44,471 nucleotides of DNA from Eubacteriales bacterium (GCA_029009055.1 JAQXJR010000010.1:1-44471), one strand, 5' to 3'; shown: positions 32,730 through 43,085, counted from the stretch's first letter. Program-made: numbers and translations. The notes: generated by a model not told the origin, from the sequence alone.

Positions 32730-34199
32730 ATGAGGATTAAGAAATTCATGGTCTCGCTGCTTTCGCTGGCAATGGTCATGGGGATGCTCATGGTCCCGGC
32801 GGCGGCTCTGGCGGCGACGAAGCCTGTGGATATCCAGAACATTGGGGCGGATGTCCCGTACACAGATGGGGATATTCAGGTCACGATGAAGTATAAGACG
32901 GACGACAGCATATCCGGGAACGTGTTCAACCCGGGCGGTCAGACGGCTAATAACATGCTGGATCTTTCGGAGCCGGTAACGCTCACGGTCCTGGGAAATG
33001 TGGTGAATAATGGTACGACAGACCAGAATATCTCGGTACTGTTCTGCGGCCCTACATACACGAAGGCTTATACTGACGGCTATACACCATCATTCAGCGC
33101 TTTTCCGGAGATCACCGGGGACACGGACGGGATAGATGTTACTTATGGAGTAGAAGGTAAGGCAGGCACATATAAGCCTCTGTCATATTTCAGCGACCCG
33201 GCAGAGATGAACGTCGTCTGGCTTAAGGGAACACTTAAAGCGGGAGGAAGCCTGAATGTTTCTGTTCCTCTCCAGCAGATCTCTAAGCAGGAGGGTAAGA
33301 AGCGTGTGATGGGCACGGTATACATGTACGCGCCGAGCCGGAAGTCTTCCATGTTCACAGCTCTCACGGAGTCTGATTATAAGTTCCCAGTAGAGGAGAC
33401 CATGGGCCAGAAGATAATAGCGACGCTCGTAGACCCGGAAGACGGTCACGATATCATGGTCCTGGCGCCTCAGGAAATCCAGGACAGGATGCCGACCGCG
33501 ACGGACGACATCATTAAATATGATAGGTGGAACGACCCTGACATGGATGCTGCCGGTGACGAGAACGCTTACACGACGAGCCGGAGCATCATAAAGACTC
33601 AGCCTATATTCGACGCTATCTGCGACCTGGGCTACACGACCAGGGTCGACAGCGAGAAAGGCTTCTGGGACAGGTATCGCTATGATTTCTTGGGCAAGGG
33701 CACGCTGAAGAATCCGGACGGAAGCGCGGCTGAGATCCCGGCTGACGCTAAGCATATCATTTACCACGCATCGGTCATAAAGATCCTCGACACTAAGGAC
33801 CTGTCCCTTAAGGTAGGGGATAAATGGGATGATTTCGATAACCTGACATATCATCAGGACTGCCAGAATAACGAGGTCCCGCTCGATAAGATTAAGGTCG
33901 ACCATAATGTGGATACGTCCAAGCCTGGCGTTTACGACGTTAAGTATTCATACGAGATCGCAGACGGCCACATCGTGAGCCGCACAGCTAAGGTCACTGT
34001 CGTCGGTCCGGAAGATAACGATAATAATGGAGATAAGGATAAACCTGATAATACTGACGACGATAATAAGATCGACGACACTGAGGAGAAGGATGATGAT
34101 GTGAAGACCGGAGATGAGTCCGGGCTCTACATGTATTTCGGAGTTGCCGCGGCTGCTGCTCTCGGCCTTATCGTTACAGCAAAGCTTAAGAGAAGATAG
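32730..34199 (+). CDS. Surface protein with an Ig-like domain and KTGD-type C-terminal anchor
   Basis: The 489-residue product has a signal peptide (MVSLLSLAMVMGMLMVPAAALA). The N-terminal half is strand-rich without a known enzyme motif. Residues about 355-430 resemble a DUF5011-type Ig-like domain (LSLKVGDKWDDFDNLTYHQD...TSKPGVYDVKYSYEIADG). An Asp/Asn/Lys-rich acidic linker follows, then VKTGDES, a hydrophobic helix (FGVAAAAALGLIVTA) and the basic tail KLKRR. This layout is that of a sortase substrate with a (P/V)KTGD motif in place of LPXTG, so covalent wall anchoring is likely. A GGTGGAAG-type site precedes the ATG. It is a single-gene unit with its own terminator. Confidence 0.75.
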   Translation: MRIKKFMVSLLSLAMVMGMLMVPAAALAATKPVDIQNIGADVPYTDGDIQVTMKYKTDDSISGNVFNPGGQTANNMLDLSEPVTLTVLGNVVNNGTTDQNISVLFCGPTYTKAYTDGYTPSFSAFPEITGDTDGIDVTYGVEGKAGTYKPLSYFSDPAEMNVVWLKGTLKAGGSLNVSVPLQQISKQEGKKRVMGTVYMYAPSRKSSMFTALTESDYKFPVEETMGQKIIATLVDPEDGHDIMVLAPQEIQDRMPTATDDIIKYDRWNDPDMDAAGDENAYTTSRSIIKTQPIFDAICDLGYTTRVDSEKGFWDRYRYDFLGKGTLKNPDGSAAEIPADAKHIIYHASVIKILDTKDLSLKVGDKWDDFDNLTYHQDCQNNEVPLDKIKVDHNVDTSKPGVYDVKYSYEIADGHIVSRTAKVTVVGPEDNDNNGDKDKPDNTDDDNKIDDTEEKDDDVKTGDESGLYMYFGVAAAAALGLIVTAKLKRR

Positions 34200-34256
34200 T
34201 CATATCCATGCGCGGCGGGGTTGCCTTGCGGCGCTGCAGCTTGGGATGTGATGTTC

Positions 34257-34313
34257 GCTCCACCGAAACCGGTTCGGCTTGAAATGCCGGCCCGGTTTGG
34301 TGGAGCTTTTTTT
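34257..34313 (+). terminator. Intrinsic terminator after the surface-protein gene
   Basis: GCTCCACC (34257-34264) pairs with GGTGGAGC (34299-34306), extended by AACCGG/CCGGTTT, and seven T follow. Confidence 0.88.
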
Positions 34314-34451
34314 AGTTATATGTATTTCGGCCGCCGGGGGGAGTTTGATCGCGGAAGCTCGTGGAGGCGGCGGAAATCTCATCTGACGTGCGAATTATTT
34401 TGGTGTCCTATGCCGGAGCGGGGCGTTCTATCAAAATTTTAAAAACGGCGA

Positions 34452-34476
34452 TTTTAGTAGAATTTTTCTACTAAAA
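34452..34476. repeat. AT-rich palindrome (TTTTAGTAGAA/TTCTACTAAAA)
   Basis: TTTTAGTAGAA (34452-34462) and TTCTACTAAAA (34466-34476) are exact complements around TTT. Confidence 0.6.
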
Positions 34477-34703
34477 ATATTTTTCGCTCGGGCATAGAAC
34501 AGTAAGATGGGGCGGATCGCGCAGCAGGCAGGCGAACACATCGCAATTAGGCGATGGATGGGGGCGTCTTAAGTCGCGAAATCCGCGGAATATCGTGCAA
34601 TCATGCGTTGGTTGTGGTGAAGTGTTTCTGCATGCGTGCGATCCGGGCGCGATCCGCCGACTACACGAGAAATAGTTGGATTGTATACAAACGCTTTTGA
34701 AAA

Positions 34704-34728
34704 TTTTAGTAGAATTTTTCTACCAAAA
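34704..34728. repeat. AT-rich palindrome, second copy
   Basis: TTTTAGTAGAA (34704-34714) and TTCTACCAAAA (34718-34728) pair with one A-C mismatch. The sequence from ATTTTAG to AAAAA matches the copy at 34451 except for one base. Confidence 0.6.
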
Positions 34729-34815
34729 ACGGCGAAATCGAAATTTTGGTCGAACTTGACATTTATTGGAAATTGTGATTCGAAACTCAGTAAGGTAATC
34801 CTTCATTAAATATAT

Positions 34816-34854
34816 AAATGCCAGTCCCGATAAAGCCGGAACTGGCATTTTTTT
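34816..34854 (+). terminator. Terminator-like hairpin upstream of asnS
   Basis: AAATGCCAGT pairs with ACTGGCATTT around a 15-nt loop and seven T end the stem. It would end a transcript arriving from 34314-34815 or read through from the surface-protein gene. Confidence 0.75.
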
Positions 34855-34941
34855 AGTGAAAAGACGGGTTCTATGTGTTATCATGTTGAAGTAACTATAA
34901 ACATTTTTCGCGAGTAAGGCTCGGCGCGCCATACAGGCGGC

Positions 34942-35053
34942 CGCAAAGCTGCGGGCCGCGATTTCGGCCGGGCTTTGGGCGCCGCAATGCCACATACCGC
35001 TATGTCAGCCGCAATGCCACATACCGCTATGTCAGCCGCAATAGAGCTTTGCG
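34942..35053. repeat. Boundary-paired GC-rich intergenic element E with tandem repeats
   Basis: CGCAAAGCT (34942-34950) and AGCTTTGCG (35045-35053) are exact inverted repeats. Between them a local hairpin can form from CAAAGC (34944-34949), GGCCG (34954-34958), CGGCC (34965-34969) and GCTTTG (34972-34977). Two exact 27-bp tandem units follow (34981-35007, 35008-35034) with a third begun at 35035. A further GGCTTTGCT lies near 35094-35102, about 45 bp before asnS. Confidence 0.6.
34981..35043 (+). repeat. 27-bp tandem repeat (2.3 units)
   Basis: The two units are identical. Each starts GCCGCAATGCC and contains the small hairpin ACATA-CCGC-TATGT. The third unit stops after GCCGCAATA. Confidence 0.85.
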
Positions 35054-35147
35054 AACGCCGCAAAACCGGATACCGCAAGGCCATCCGCAAAAGGGCTTTG
35101 CTAAAGCGTCCGCCAGAACTCGCGTCGAAAGGGGATAAACGTAAAGC

Positions 35148-36548
35148 ATGGATCACGAAGATATTGAAATCAGACAGCTGTTCAGAAATAAAGAAGAATA
35201 CGCTGATAAGGAAATCGTAATAAGAGGCTGGGTCAGGCAGAACAGGGGGTCCAATAAATTCGGATTCATGAACGTGAACGACGGCTCATTCTTCACGCCG
35301 GTCCAGGTAGTGTACGAAGCGGATAAGCTCGATAACTACCAGGAACTCGCTCACCTTAACATATCATCAGCCGTTAAGGTCAGAGGTCAGTTCATCCTCA
35401 CGCCGGACGCCAGACAGCCGTTCGAGATCCACGCCGAGGAAATCGAAGTCGAGGCCGGCTCAGAGCCAGATTACCCTTTGCAGAATAAGAGGCACACCAT
35501 GGAGTACCTCCGCGAGATCGCACACCTGAGACCTAGATCGAACATGTTCTCAGCAGCGTTCAGAGTTCGCTCCGTCATAGCCTACGCCATCCATAAGTTT
35601 TTCCAGGAGAGAGACTTCGTCTACGTCCACACGCCTATCATCACAGAGTCAGACGCTGAGGGCGCCGGCGAGATGTTTAAGGTCACGACGCTGGACCTCG
35701 ACAATCCACCGAGGAAGGAAGATGGCAGCATAGACTACTCACAGGACTTCTTCGGCAAAGCGACGAACCTGACTGTAAGCGGCCAGCTGGAAGCGGAAAT
35801 TTTCGCTCTCGCGTTCAGGAACGTATACACATTCGGCCCGACATTCAGAGCCGAGAATTCCAACACCCAGCGCCACGCTTCAGAATTCTGGATGATAGAA
35901 CCTGAGCTCGCTTTCGCTGACTTGGAAGACGACATGCAGGTAGCTGAGGACATGGTTAAGTACATCTTGAACTATGTCATGGAATACTGCCCGGAAGAGA
36001 TGGAATTCTTCAATAAATTCGTCGATAAGGGCCTCCTCGAGCGCCTGGACCACGTCGTGAACTCCGATTTCGACAGAGTTCCATACACGAAGGCAGTAGA
36101 TATCCTGCAGAAATCAGGCGCGGACTTTAAGTATCCGGTAGAATGGGGCATGGATCTGCAGACGGAGCACGAGAGATACCTTACAGAGAAAGTATTTAAG
36201 AAGCCGATTTTCGTAACGGATTACCCTAAGGATATCAAGGCGTTCTACATGCGCCAGAACGATGACGGTAAGACAGTGGCGGCAGCAGACATGCTGGTTC
36301 CGGGCGTCGGCGAGATCATAGGCGGAAGCCAGAGAGAGGAGCGCCTGGACGTGCTCGAAGCCCGCATGAAGGAACTGGGCATGAGCCTGGATAATTATTG
36401 GTGGTACCTGGATCTGAGGAAGTACGGCGGAGTTAAGCATTCCGGCTACGGCCTCGGCTTCGAGAGGATGATCATGTACGCGACGGGCATCAGCAACATC
36501 AGAGACGTGCTGCCGTTCCCTCGCACACCGAATAACGCGGAATTCTAG
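35148..36548 (+). CDS. asnS: Asparaginyl-tRNA synthetase
   Basis: The 466-residue class IIb synthetase charges tRNA-Asn. The N-terminal OB-fold anticodon-binding domain ([25 protein letters not shown]) is followed by the catalytic core with motif 2 ([23 protein letters not shown]) and motif 3 ([27 protein letters not shown]). The specificity features and the length fit AsnRS and not AspRS. Only a weak AAAGGGG site precedes the ATG. No T-box leader is visible upstream, where a GC-rich element lies instead. The stop codon is TAG. Confidence 0.97.
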   Translation: MDHEDIEIRQLFRNKEEYADKEIVIRGWVRQNRGSNKFGFMNVNDGSFFTPVQVVYEADKLDNYQELAHLNISSAVKVRGQFILTPDARQPFEIHAEEIEVEAGSEPDYPLQNKRHTMEYLREIAHLRPRSNMFSAAFRVRSVIAYAIHKFFQERDFVYVHTPIITESDAEGAGEMFKVTTLDLDNPPRKEDGSIDYSQDFFGKATNLTVSGQLEAEIFALAFRNVYTFGPTFRAENSNTQRHASEFWMIEPELAFADLEDDMQVAEDMVKYILNYVMEYCPEEMEFFNKFVDKGLLERLDHVVNSDFDRVPYTKAVDILQKSGADFKYPVEWGMDLQTEHERYLTEKVFKKPIFVTDYPKDIKAFYMRQNDDGKTVAAADMLVPGVGEIIGGSQREERLDVLEARMKELGMSLDNYWWYLDLRKYGGVKHSGYGLGFERMIMYATGISNIRDVLPFPRTPNNAEF

Positions 36549-36571
36549 TATGTATTCAATGGCGGATTCTG

Positions 36572-36600
36572 TTGTAGCGGCTATATTATTCTGATATAAT
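36572..36600 (+). promoter_or_regulatory. Promoter of the EF-G-like gene
   Basis: TTGTAG (36572-36577), a 17-nt spacer and a perfect TATAAT (36595-36600). A transcript would start near 36607, about 18 nt before element D. Confidence 0.75.
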
Positions 36601-36624
36601 TTTAACATAGTACGGCTTATATAT

Positions 36625-36691
36625 AGCAAAGAATCCCTGGCGGGTGATCCCTCCGGGCCGGTAGAACCGAAAGCGCCGGGATGGCTTTGCT
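36625..36691 (+). repeat. Boundary-paired GC-rich element D in the EF-G-like gene leader
   Basis: AGCAAAG (36625-36631) pairs with CTTTGCT (36685-36691), ATCCC (36633-36637) with GGGAT (36678-36682), and GGCG (36639-36642) with CGCC (36674-36677), a 16-bp stem with small bulges. CGGT-AGA-ACCG forms an inner hairpin (36659-36669). This is the shortest element and lies entirely between a good promoter and the start codon. Confidence 0.7.
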
Positions 36692-36765
36692 GGAGTCGGA
36701 AGATAGATCAGACATTGAAAGAGCTCGCGTGAAGCTCTTCATGAAATATAAGGAGGTCATTTCAT

Positions 36766-38724
36766 ATGAAAGGCTATACAAGCGCAAACATCAGGAACGT
36801 GGCTTTGCTGGGACATGGCGGCTGCGGTAAGACAACTTTCATCGAGCAGGCTCTTAAGACTACGGGAGCCATCACGAAGACAGGAAAGGTAGAAGACGGA
36901 AATACAGTTTCTGACTACGATAAGCTCGAGATCGAGAAAGGTTACTCCATCAACACGTCCATAGTCCCTGTAGAGTGGAAGGGCAGTAAAATCAACTTCA
37001 TCGATACGCCGGGATATTACGACTTCGTAGGTGAAGTTAACGCGGCGCTGAGAGCTGCCGGAGCCGCTGTCATCCTGGTAGACGCCGGCGCGGGCATCCA
37101 GGTTGGAACTGAGCTCGCTTGGAAGGAATGCGAGAGATATAACATGCCTCGCTTCATCGTTATCAATAAGCGCGATAAGGACGAGTTCGACTTCTATAAG
37201 ACGTTCGACGAGCTGAAGGCTAGATTCGGAGCTTCCCTGATCCCACTTTCTTGGCCGCTTTCCGCTGAGATCGACGACGACCTGAAGGAAGCCATCGCTT
37301 CCAGCGACGACGAGCTCATGGAGAAGTACTTTAACGGTGAGGATTTCACGGACGAAGAGATCAGGAAGGGCATGGTAGAGGGTATCTCTGCCGGTGAGAT
37401 CGTTCCTGTATGCTCGTCCGCATTCCACATCGGAGAGGGAGTCGAGGGACTTCTGGACCTGCTCGTTCAGTATGTTCCGACACCGCTGCAGCACGGGGCT
37501 TATAAGGGATTCAACGCTCAGAACGAGCCTGTAGAGGTGGCCAGCGTTACAGACGCTCCGCTCTCTGCTTTCGTTTTCAAGACTATCGTCGACCCGTTCG
37601 TAGGTAAGATCTCCATCATGAAGGTCATCACAGGTAAGCTGGAGACCGGAGCTACAGTATATAACGAGAGAGCGGATAAGGACGAGAGAATAAATAAGCT
37701 GTTCTTCTTAAGGGGTAAGGAGCAGGTAGAGCTTAACTACGCTGAGGCCGGAGACATCTGCGCTGTTTCTAAGCTGCAGTACACTCAGTCCGGAGATACG
37801 CTTTCTGATAAGGCTAACCTCATCCGTTACATGCCTCTGGAATATCCGAAGCCGACATACTTCATCGCTATAGAAGCTAAGAAGAAGGACGATGAGGAGA
37901 AGGTAAGCCTGGGTTTGGCTAGACTGAGAGAAGAGGATCCGTCATTCTCTATCGAGAGAAACGCTGAGACACATCAGACCTTGCTCGGAGGCCAGGGAGA
38001 CATCCAGCTGAACGTCATCCTGGAGAAGCTTAAGGACAGATTCGGCGTAGAAGTAAACACAGTTCCTATTAAGATCGCTTACAGAGAGACTATTAAGGGT
38101 AACTCCGACGTTCAGGGTAAGCATAAGAAGCAGACAGGTGGAGCTGGTCAGTACGGTGACGTTCATATCAGATTCTCGCCTTCTACTCAGGACTTCGAGT
38201 TCTCAGAGGAGATCTTCGGAGGAGCTATTCCTAAGAACTACATCCCTGCGGTCGAGAAAGGCCTCAGAGAATGCATGGATAAGGGACCTCTGGCTGGCTG
38301 CAAGGTTCAGGGCGTTAAGGCTGTCCTCTACGATGGTTCTTACCACGAGGTAGACTCTAACGAAGTTTCATTTAAGATCGCCGCTGCCCTCGCTTTCAAG
38401 AAGGGAATCAAGGAGGCTGATCCTGTTCTGCTCGAGCCTATCATGAAGCTGGATATCTATATTCCGGATGAGTACATGGGCGACGTAATGGGCGACCTGA
38501 ATAAGCGCCGCGGTAAGATCCTGGGAATGGAGCCTGCTGACGAGGGCATGCAGAAGCTGGTAGCTACTGTTCCTCAGGCTGAGACATTCGATTACACTCT
38601 GGCTTTAAGACAGATGACTCAGGGCAGAGGCAGCTTCGAGATCGAGTTCGCTAACTATAAGGAAGTTCCTAAGGCTATCGCTCAGAAGATCATCGAGAAG
38701 CACGCTGAGGAAGAGGGAGAATAA
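36766..38724 (+). CDS. Elongation factor G-like GTPase (FusA2-type paralogue)
   Basis: The 652-residue protein has the EF-G domain order: GTPase domain with GHGGCGKTT (G1), DTPGYYDF (G3), NKRDKDEFDF (G4), then domain II, domain III (YFIAIEAKKKDDEEKVSLGLARLREEDPSF), domain IV (KQTGGAGQYGDVHIRFSP, EVDSNEVSFKIAAALAFKKG) and domain V (DEYMGDVMGDLNKRRGKILGM). The GTPase-activating His of DTPGH is Tyr, and the length is about 40 residues short of canonical EF-G, both usual in the EF-G-like paralogue group. It probably acts on ribosomes in a conditional role, not as the main translocase. An AAGGAGG site precedes the ATG. A 7-bp hairpin (AAGAGCT/AGCTCTT, near 36719-36739) lies in the leader after element D. 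Confidence 0.9.
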   Translation: MKGYTSANIRNVALLGHGGCGKTTFIEQALKTTGAITKTGKVEDGNTVSDYDKLEIEKGYSINTSIVPVEWKGSKINFIDTPGYYDFVGEVNAALRAAGAAVILVDAGAGIQVGTELAWKECERYNMPRFIVINKRDKDEFDFYKTFDELKARFGASLIPLSWPLSAEIDDDLKEAIASSDDELMEKYFNGEDFTDEEIRKGMVEGISAGEIVPVCSSAFHIGEGVEGLLDLLVQYVPTPLQHGAYKGFNAQNEPVEVASVTDAPLSAFVFKTIVDPFVGKISIMKVITGKLETGATVYNERADKDERINKLFFLRGKEQVELNYAEAGDICAVSKLQYTQSGDTLSDKANLIRYMPLEYPKPTYFIAIEAKKKDDEEKVSLGLARLREEDPSFSIERNAETHQTLLGGQGDIQLNVILEKLKDRFGVEVNTVPIKIAYRETIKGNSDVQGKHKKQTGGAGQYGDVHIRFSPSTQDFEFSEEIFGGAIPKNYIPAVEKGLRECMDKGPLAGCKVQGVKAVLYDGSYHEVDSNEVSFKIAAALAFKKGIKEADPVLLEPIMKLDIYIPDEYMGDVMGDLNKRRGKILGMEPADEGMQKLVATVPQAETFDYTLALRQMTQGRGSFEIEFANYKEVPKAIAQKIIEKHAEEEGE

Positions 38725-39019
38725 TTTCATCTGCTATTGCGGCTGAAATTGCCGGGCACATTGGCCTTGCTTGCTTTGCCGTTTTATCGACCAGCAAAGC
38801 CTTTGCTGCGGATCTTCCGTCCCGGCTGGTGAGCTGGATGGCTTCGCGCCAGCTGGTTGATTTGGCTGGCTGAGTTGAAAACTAAATCGGAAGTTGCTTT
38901 GCCGGCAACGAACACAACATATAATAATCTGCGGCTCTGACTGCGGCCTTAAGTGCCGCGGCGGGGCCGCTGGTTCGTTTCGGGAGAATCTTACCTTAGA
39001 AACCGGAAAGGAGGCTGCT
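38725..39019. other. GC-rich spacer between the EF-G-like gene and radA
   Basis: No gene. It contains the self-complementary word AGCAAAG-C-CTTTGCT (38793-38807), further CTTTGC words and CCAGCTGG hairpins. It has the same word composition as the boundary-paired elements, without a clean outer boundary pair. Confidence 0.45.
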
Positions 39020-40426
39020 TTGCCGAAGAAAGCGAAGACGAAAACCATATATGTCTGCCAGGAGTGCGGCTACGAGAGCCCGCGCTACCTGGGACGCTGC
39101 GTCTGCGGGGCTTGGAATTCCATGGTCGAGCAGGTCGTGGAGGAGGTGCCGGCGGGTCAGGGCGCGGGCAGCGGGAAGAGGCTGGCCCACGGGGAAGCAG
39201 CCAAGCCCGAGCTCCTGAGCAGGGTAACGTCCGCCGACTACGACCGAGTGTCATCAGGAATCCGCGAGCTCGACAGAGTGCTGGGCGGCGGCTTCGTGCG
39301 GGGGTCCATCGTGCTTATATCAGGCGAGCCGGGCATCGGTAAATCCACGCTCATAACCCAGGCCGCCGCCAACATAGCCAGCAAAGGCGAGCGGGTCCTC
39401 TACACGTCTGGTGAGGAGTCGGAAGAGCAGATCAAGATGCGGGCGGACAGGATCTGCAGGAGGTCCGGCCTGAGCGACGACCTCTACGTCATGTCAGAGA
39501 CGAATATCGAAAATATCTTTGCTCAGTGCGAAGAATTGAAACCGGGTCTGCTCATAATAGACTCCATACAGACCATGTACACGGACACCTTGGAATCAGC
39601 GCCGGGCAGCATCTCGCAGGTCAGGGCCTGCGGGAACATGCTCATGAAGATCGGGAAGAAATATAACGTCACGGTCTTCATAGTGGCCCACGTCACGAAG
39701 GCGGGCGACCTGGCCGGGCCGAAGACCGTCGAGCACCTGGTGGACTGCGTGCTCAACTTCACCGGCGAGCGCAACCACGAGATCAGGATCCTCCGCTCAT
39801 TTAAGAACAGATTCGGGACGACCAGTGAGATCGGCGCCTTCGAAATGGAGCAGGAGGGTTTGCTCGAGATAAACGACCTGTCGAACCGCCTGCTCGACCA
39901 GAGGGAAGAAGCGGCGGAAGGGGCGGTCATAACCGCGACATACGAAGGGTCGCGGCCGATATTTCTCGAAGTCCAGGCCCTGGTGGCGGACGCGAACATA
40001 GGATTCGCCCGCAGAACGTCGGTCGGCTTCGATAACCAGCGTCTGGCCATGATCCTGGCGGTAATAGATAAGAAGCTGGGCATCCGCATGCTGGATAAGG
40101 ATGTGTACGTTAACATAGCTGGCGGCCTGAAGCCGGACAGCACATCCGTCGACCTGGGCGCGGCGCTCGCCATATATTCGTCCGTCCGTTCCATAACGCC
40201 GGGTCCGGGCATGATCGCCCTGGGCGAGGTCGGCCTCACGGGCGAGATCCGGGCGGTGATGAACGCCGAGAAAATCGTGCTCGAGGCTGACCGCCTGGGT
40301 TATAAGACCATGATCCTGCCGGCTGATAACGCGCGGAAGCTGAAGAGGCGGCCATCCGGTCTTCGGGTGATCGGGGTGAAGAACCTGTTCGAGGCTGTTA
40401 CGGCTTTCAAGAACGGTGTTCTATAG
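39020..40426 (+). CDS. radA: DNA repair protein RadA
   Basis: The 468-residue protein processes recombination intermediates with RecA. It has the N-terminal four-Cys zinc finger (VCQECGYESPRYLGRCVCG), the RecA-like ATPase with Walker A GEPGIGKSTL and LLIIDSIQTM, the RadA hallmark KNRFG in SFKNRFGTTSEIGAFEM, and a C-terminal Lon-like domain (GGLKPDSTSVDLGAALAIYSS). I use the TTG at 39020 because AAAGGAGG lies 6 nt upstream and the zinc finger begins right after it; the open frame from 38894 reads spacer DNA. The TTG itself lies inside a GCTTTGCC word. It ends 22 bp before element C. Confidence 0.95.
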   Translation: MPKKAKTKTIYVCQECGYESPRYLGRCVCGAWNSMVEQVVEEVPAGQGAGSGKRLAHGEAAKPELLSRVTSADYDRVSSGIRELDRVLGGGFVRGSIVLISGEPGIGKSTLITQAAANIASKGERVLYTSGEESEEQIKMRADRICRRSGLSDDLYVMSETNIENIFAQCEELKPGLLIIDSIQTMYTDTLESAPGSISQVRACGNMLMKIGKKYNVTVFIVAHVTKAGDLAGPKTVEHLVDCVLNFTGERNHEIRILRSFKNRFGTTSEIGAFEMEQEGLLEINDLSNRLLDQREEAAEGAVITATYEGSRPIFLEVQALVADANIGFARRTSVGFDNQRLAMILAVIDKKLGIRMLDKDVYVNIAGGLKPDSTSVDLGAALAIYSSVRSITPGPGMIALGEVGLTGEIRAVMNAEKIVLEADRLGYKTMILPADNARKLKRRPSGLRVIGVKNLFEAVTAFKNGVL

Positions 40427-40447
40427 CGCGGCGAATTGCCTTGCGTA

Positions 40448-40584
40448 CCGCAAAGCCTTGCCTTCGCCGCTTGCCTCTGGCGGGCCGTGCGGAGTTTGTC
40501 CGCAGTGGCTTTTGTCGGACCGCCGCGCCCGCTCATCAGGAGGCGGCGGGGGCCGGAGGCAGGAAGCGCGGGATGGCTTTGCGG
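40448..40584. repeat. Boundary-paired GC-rich intergenic element C
   Basis: CCGCAAAGCC (40448-40457) and GGCTTTGCGG (40575-40584) are exact inverted repeats. Nested arms: CGCTT (40468-40472) with AAGCG (40564-40568), GCCTC (40473-40477) with GAGGC (40556-40560), GGC (40479-40481) with GCC (40552-40554). Inside lie two more hairpins, TGCGGA/TCCGCA (40488-40504) and CCGCC/GGCGG (40520-40546). It lies between the radA stop and the pyrG promoter, so here it would be in a 3' UTR. Confidence 0.72.
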
Positions 40585-40616
40585 GGAAAATAATAGCGTA
40601 AATCGGTTTTTCTGAT

Positions 40617-40646
40617 TTTACAAGGAAGGCTGATAAGTGATACAAT
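40617..40646 (+). promoter_or_regulatory. Promoter of pyrG
   Basis: TTTACA (40617-40622), an 18-nt spacer and TACAAT (40641-40646), about 40 bp before the ATG at 40688. No attenuator-like terminator lies between promoter and start. Confidence 0.65.
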
Positions 40647-40663
40647 AAATTATTAATTGTTAA

Positions 40664-42307
<1,644 letters not shown>

Positions 42308-42340
42308 GGCAGTCGAACCCGAAATTTGATTTGAAATATG

Positions 42341-42383
42341 GAAGCGTTGGTATGTGAGCGATCTCGCTGCCGGCGCTTCTTTT
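42341..42383 (+). terminator. Terminator of pyrG
   Basis: GAAGCG (42341-42346) pairs with CGCTTC (42374-42379) and four T follow; GAGCGATCTC can form an inner hairpin. Confidence 0.6.
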
Positions 42384-43085
42384 ATTATGCCTGGAAATTG
42401 CTGCCGCCAGGGTGTTTAGATGGAGTCGTCACGAGTGGGCTGTATACATTCAGAAAAATTCGGCCGATTCAGCTGATATTTTCAGAGTCTATGAATTAAA
42501 TTCAGATCGGAGCTCATAAATTTCAAATGGAGGTAATGGGATCTCATGAAAGTGTTCATGACGGTGAGCATTTAGGTCTGGGAGCACATGTACACCTGTG
42601 TGGAAGCGTTAAATGCGTGCCCAAACTGCGATATTGTATTATTGAAAGAACATAACTTGGGCCTTATGAGCTGCCACGGATCGTGATGGCGCTTACCGAG
42701 GTGTCGGCAATGGTGTGATTAAGAAAATATGGGGCAGATTATTGAAATCTTTAAGAGATTAAAAATTTAAATCGCTTTTGGGCTGATTTTTTCATAATCC
42801 ACCTGAAGATTGTATACGATCGGCGGGTTCAGAATGGTAGTTGTAACATTTACCTCTGACTGCCGCTAAAATTTTACGATTTGTGATTTATTCTTCAGTT
42901 CGGCTCGGATTTTTTAGAAAAATCCAGATTATGTGAACCAGCTCAACCCATGCCCGGACCGGTCCGAAAGTGCCTAAATCTTTGCTATATAAAATCTACT
43001 GAATAAGCCCGTAGAATCCTAGATTAATTGAATGTTCAGAATTTCCCCAAATGCCGTGCCCCCTCCAGCAAAGTCCGACCGTCAA
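42384..43085. other. AT-rich non-coding stretch next to the insertion sequence
   Basis: No gene is seen. It holds the second copy of the TTTTCATAAT...GATTGTATACGATC block, another GTATAC near 42443, and GAATTTCCCCAAA near 43038, which also occurs near 8134. An isolated AGCAAAG word lies near 43070. Confidence 0.45.
42789..42821. repeat. Dispersed 33-nt block, copy 2
   Basis: TTTTCATAAT (42789-42798) and AGATTGTATACGATC (42807-42821) match the copy at 3601-3633 in sequence and spacing. Weaker ungapped similarity continues about 40 nt upstream in both places (ATCTTT(C/A)AGA at the far end). Confidence 0.6.

Larger units (their letters stand above)
34314..34815. other. Non-coding AT-rich cassette with palindromes
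   Basis: No gene is seen. Two related palindromes (34452-34476, 34704-34728), each close to AAAACGGCG, lie 252 bp apart. A GATTGTATAC word lies at about 34682. A terminator-like hairpin follows at 34816, so a transcript may cross this stretch. Confidence 0.45.

Noticed and set aside
34981..35043. Possible CRISPR array
   Set aside because: The units are directly adjacent without unique spacers, and no cas gene is in the window.
34975..35220. 81-codon open frame upstream of asnS
   Set aside because: Its first third is only the translated 27-bp tandem repeat and its end overlaps asnS in another frame.
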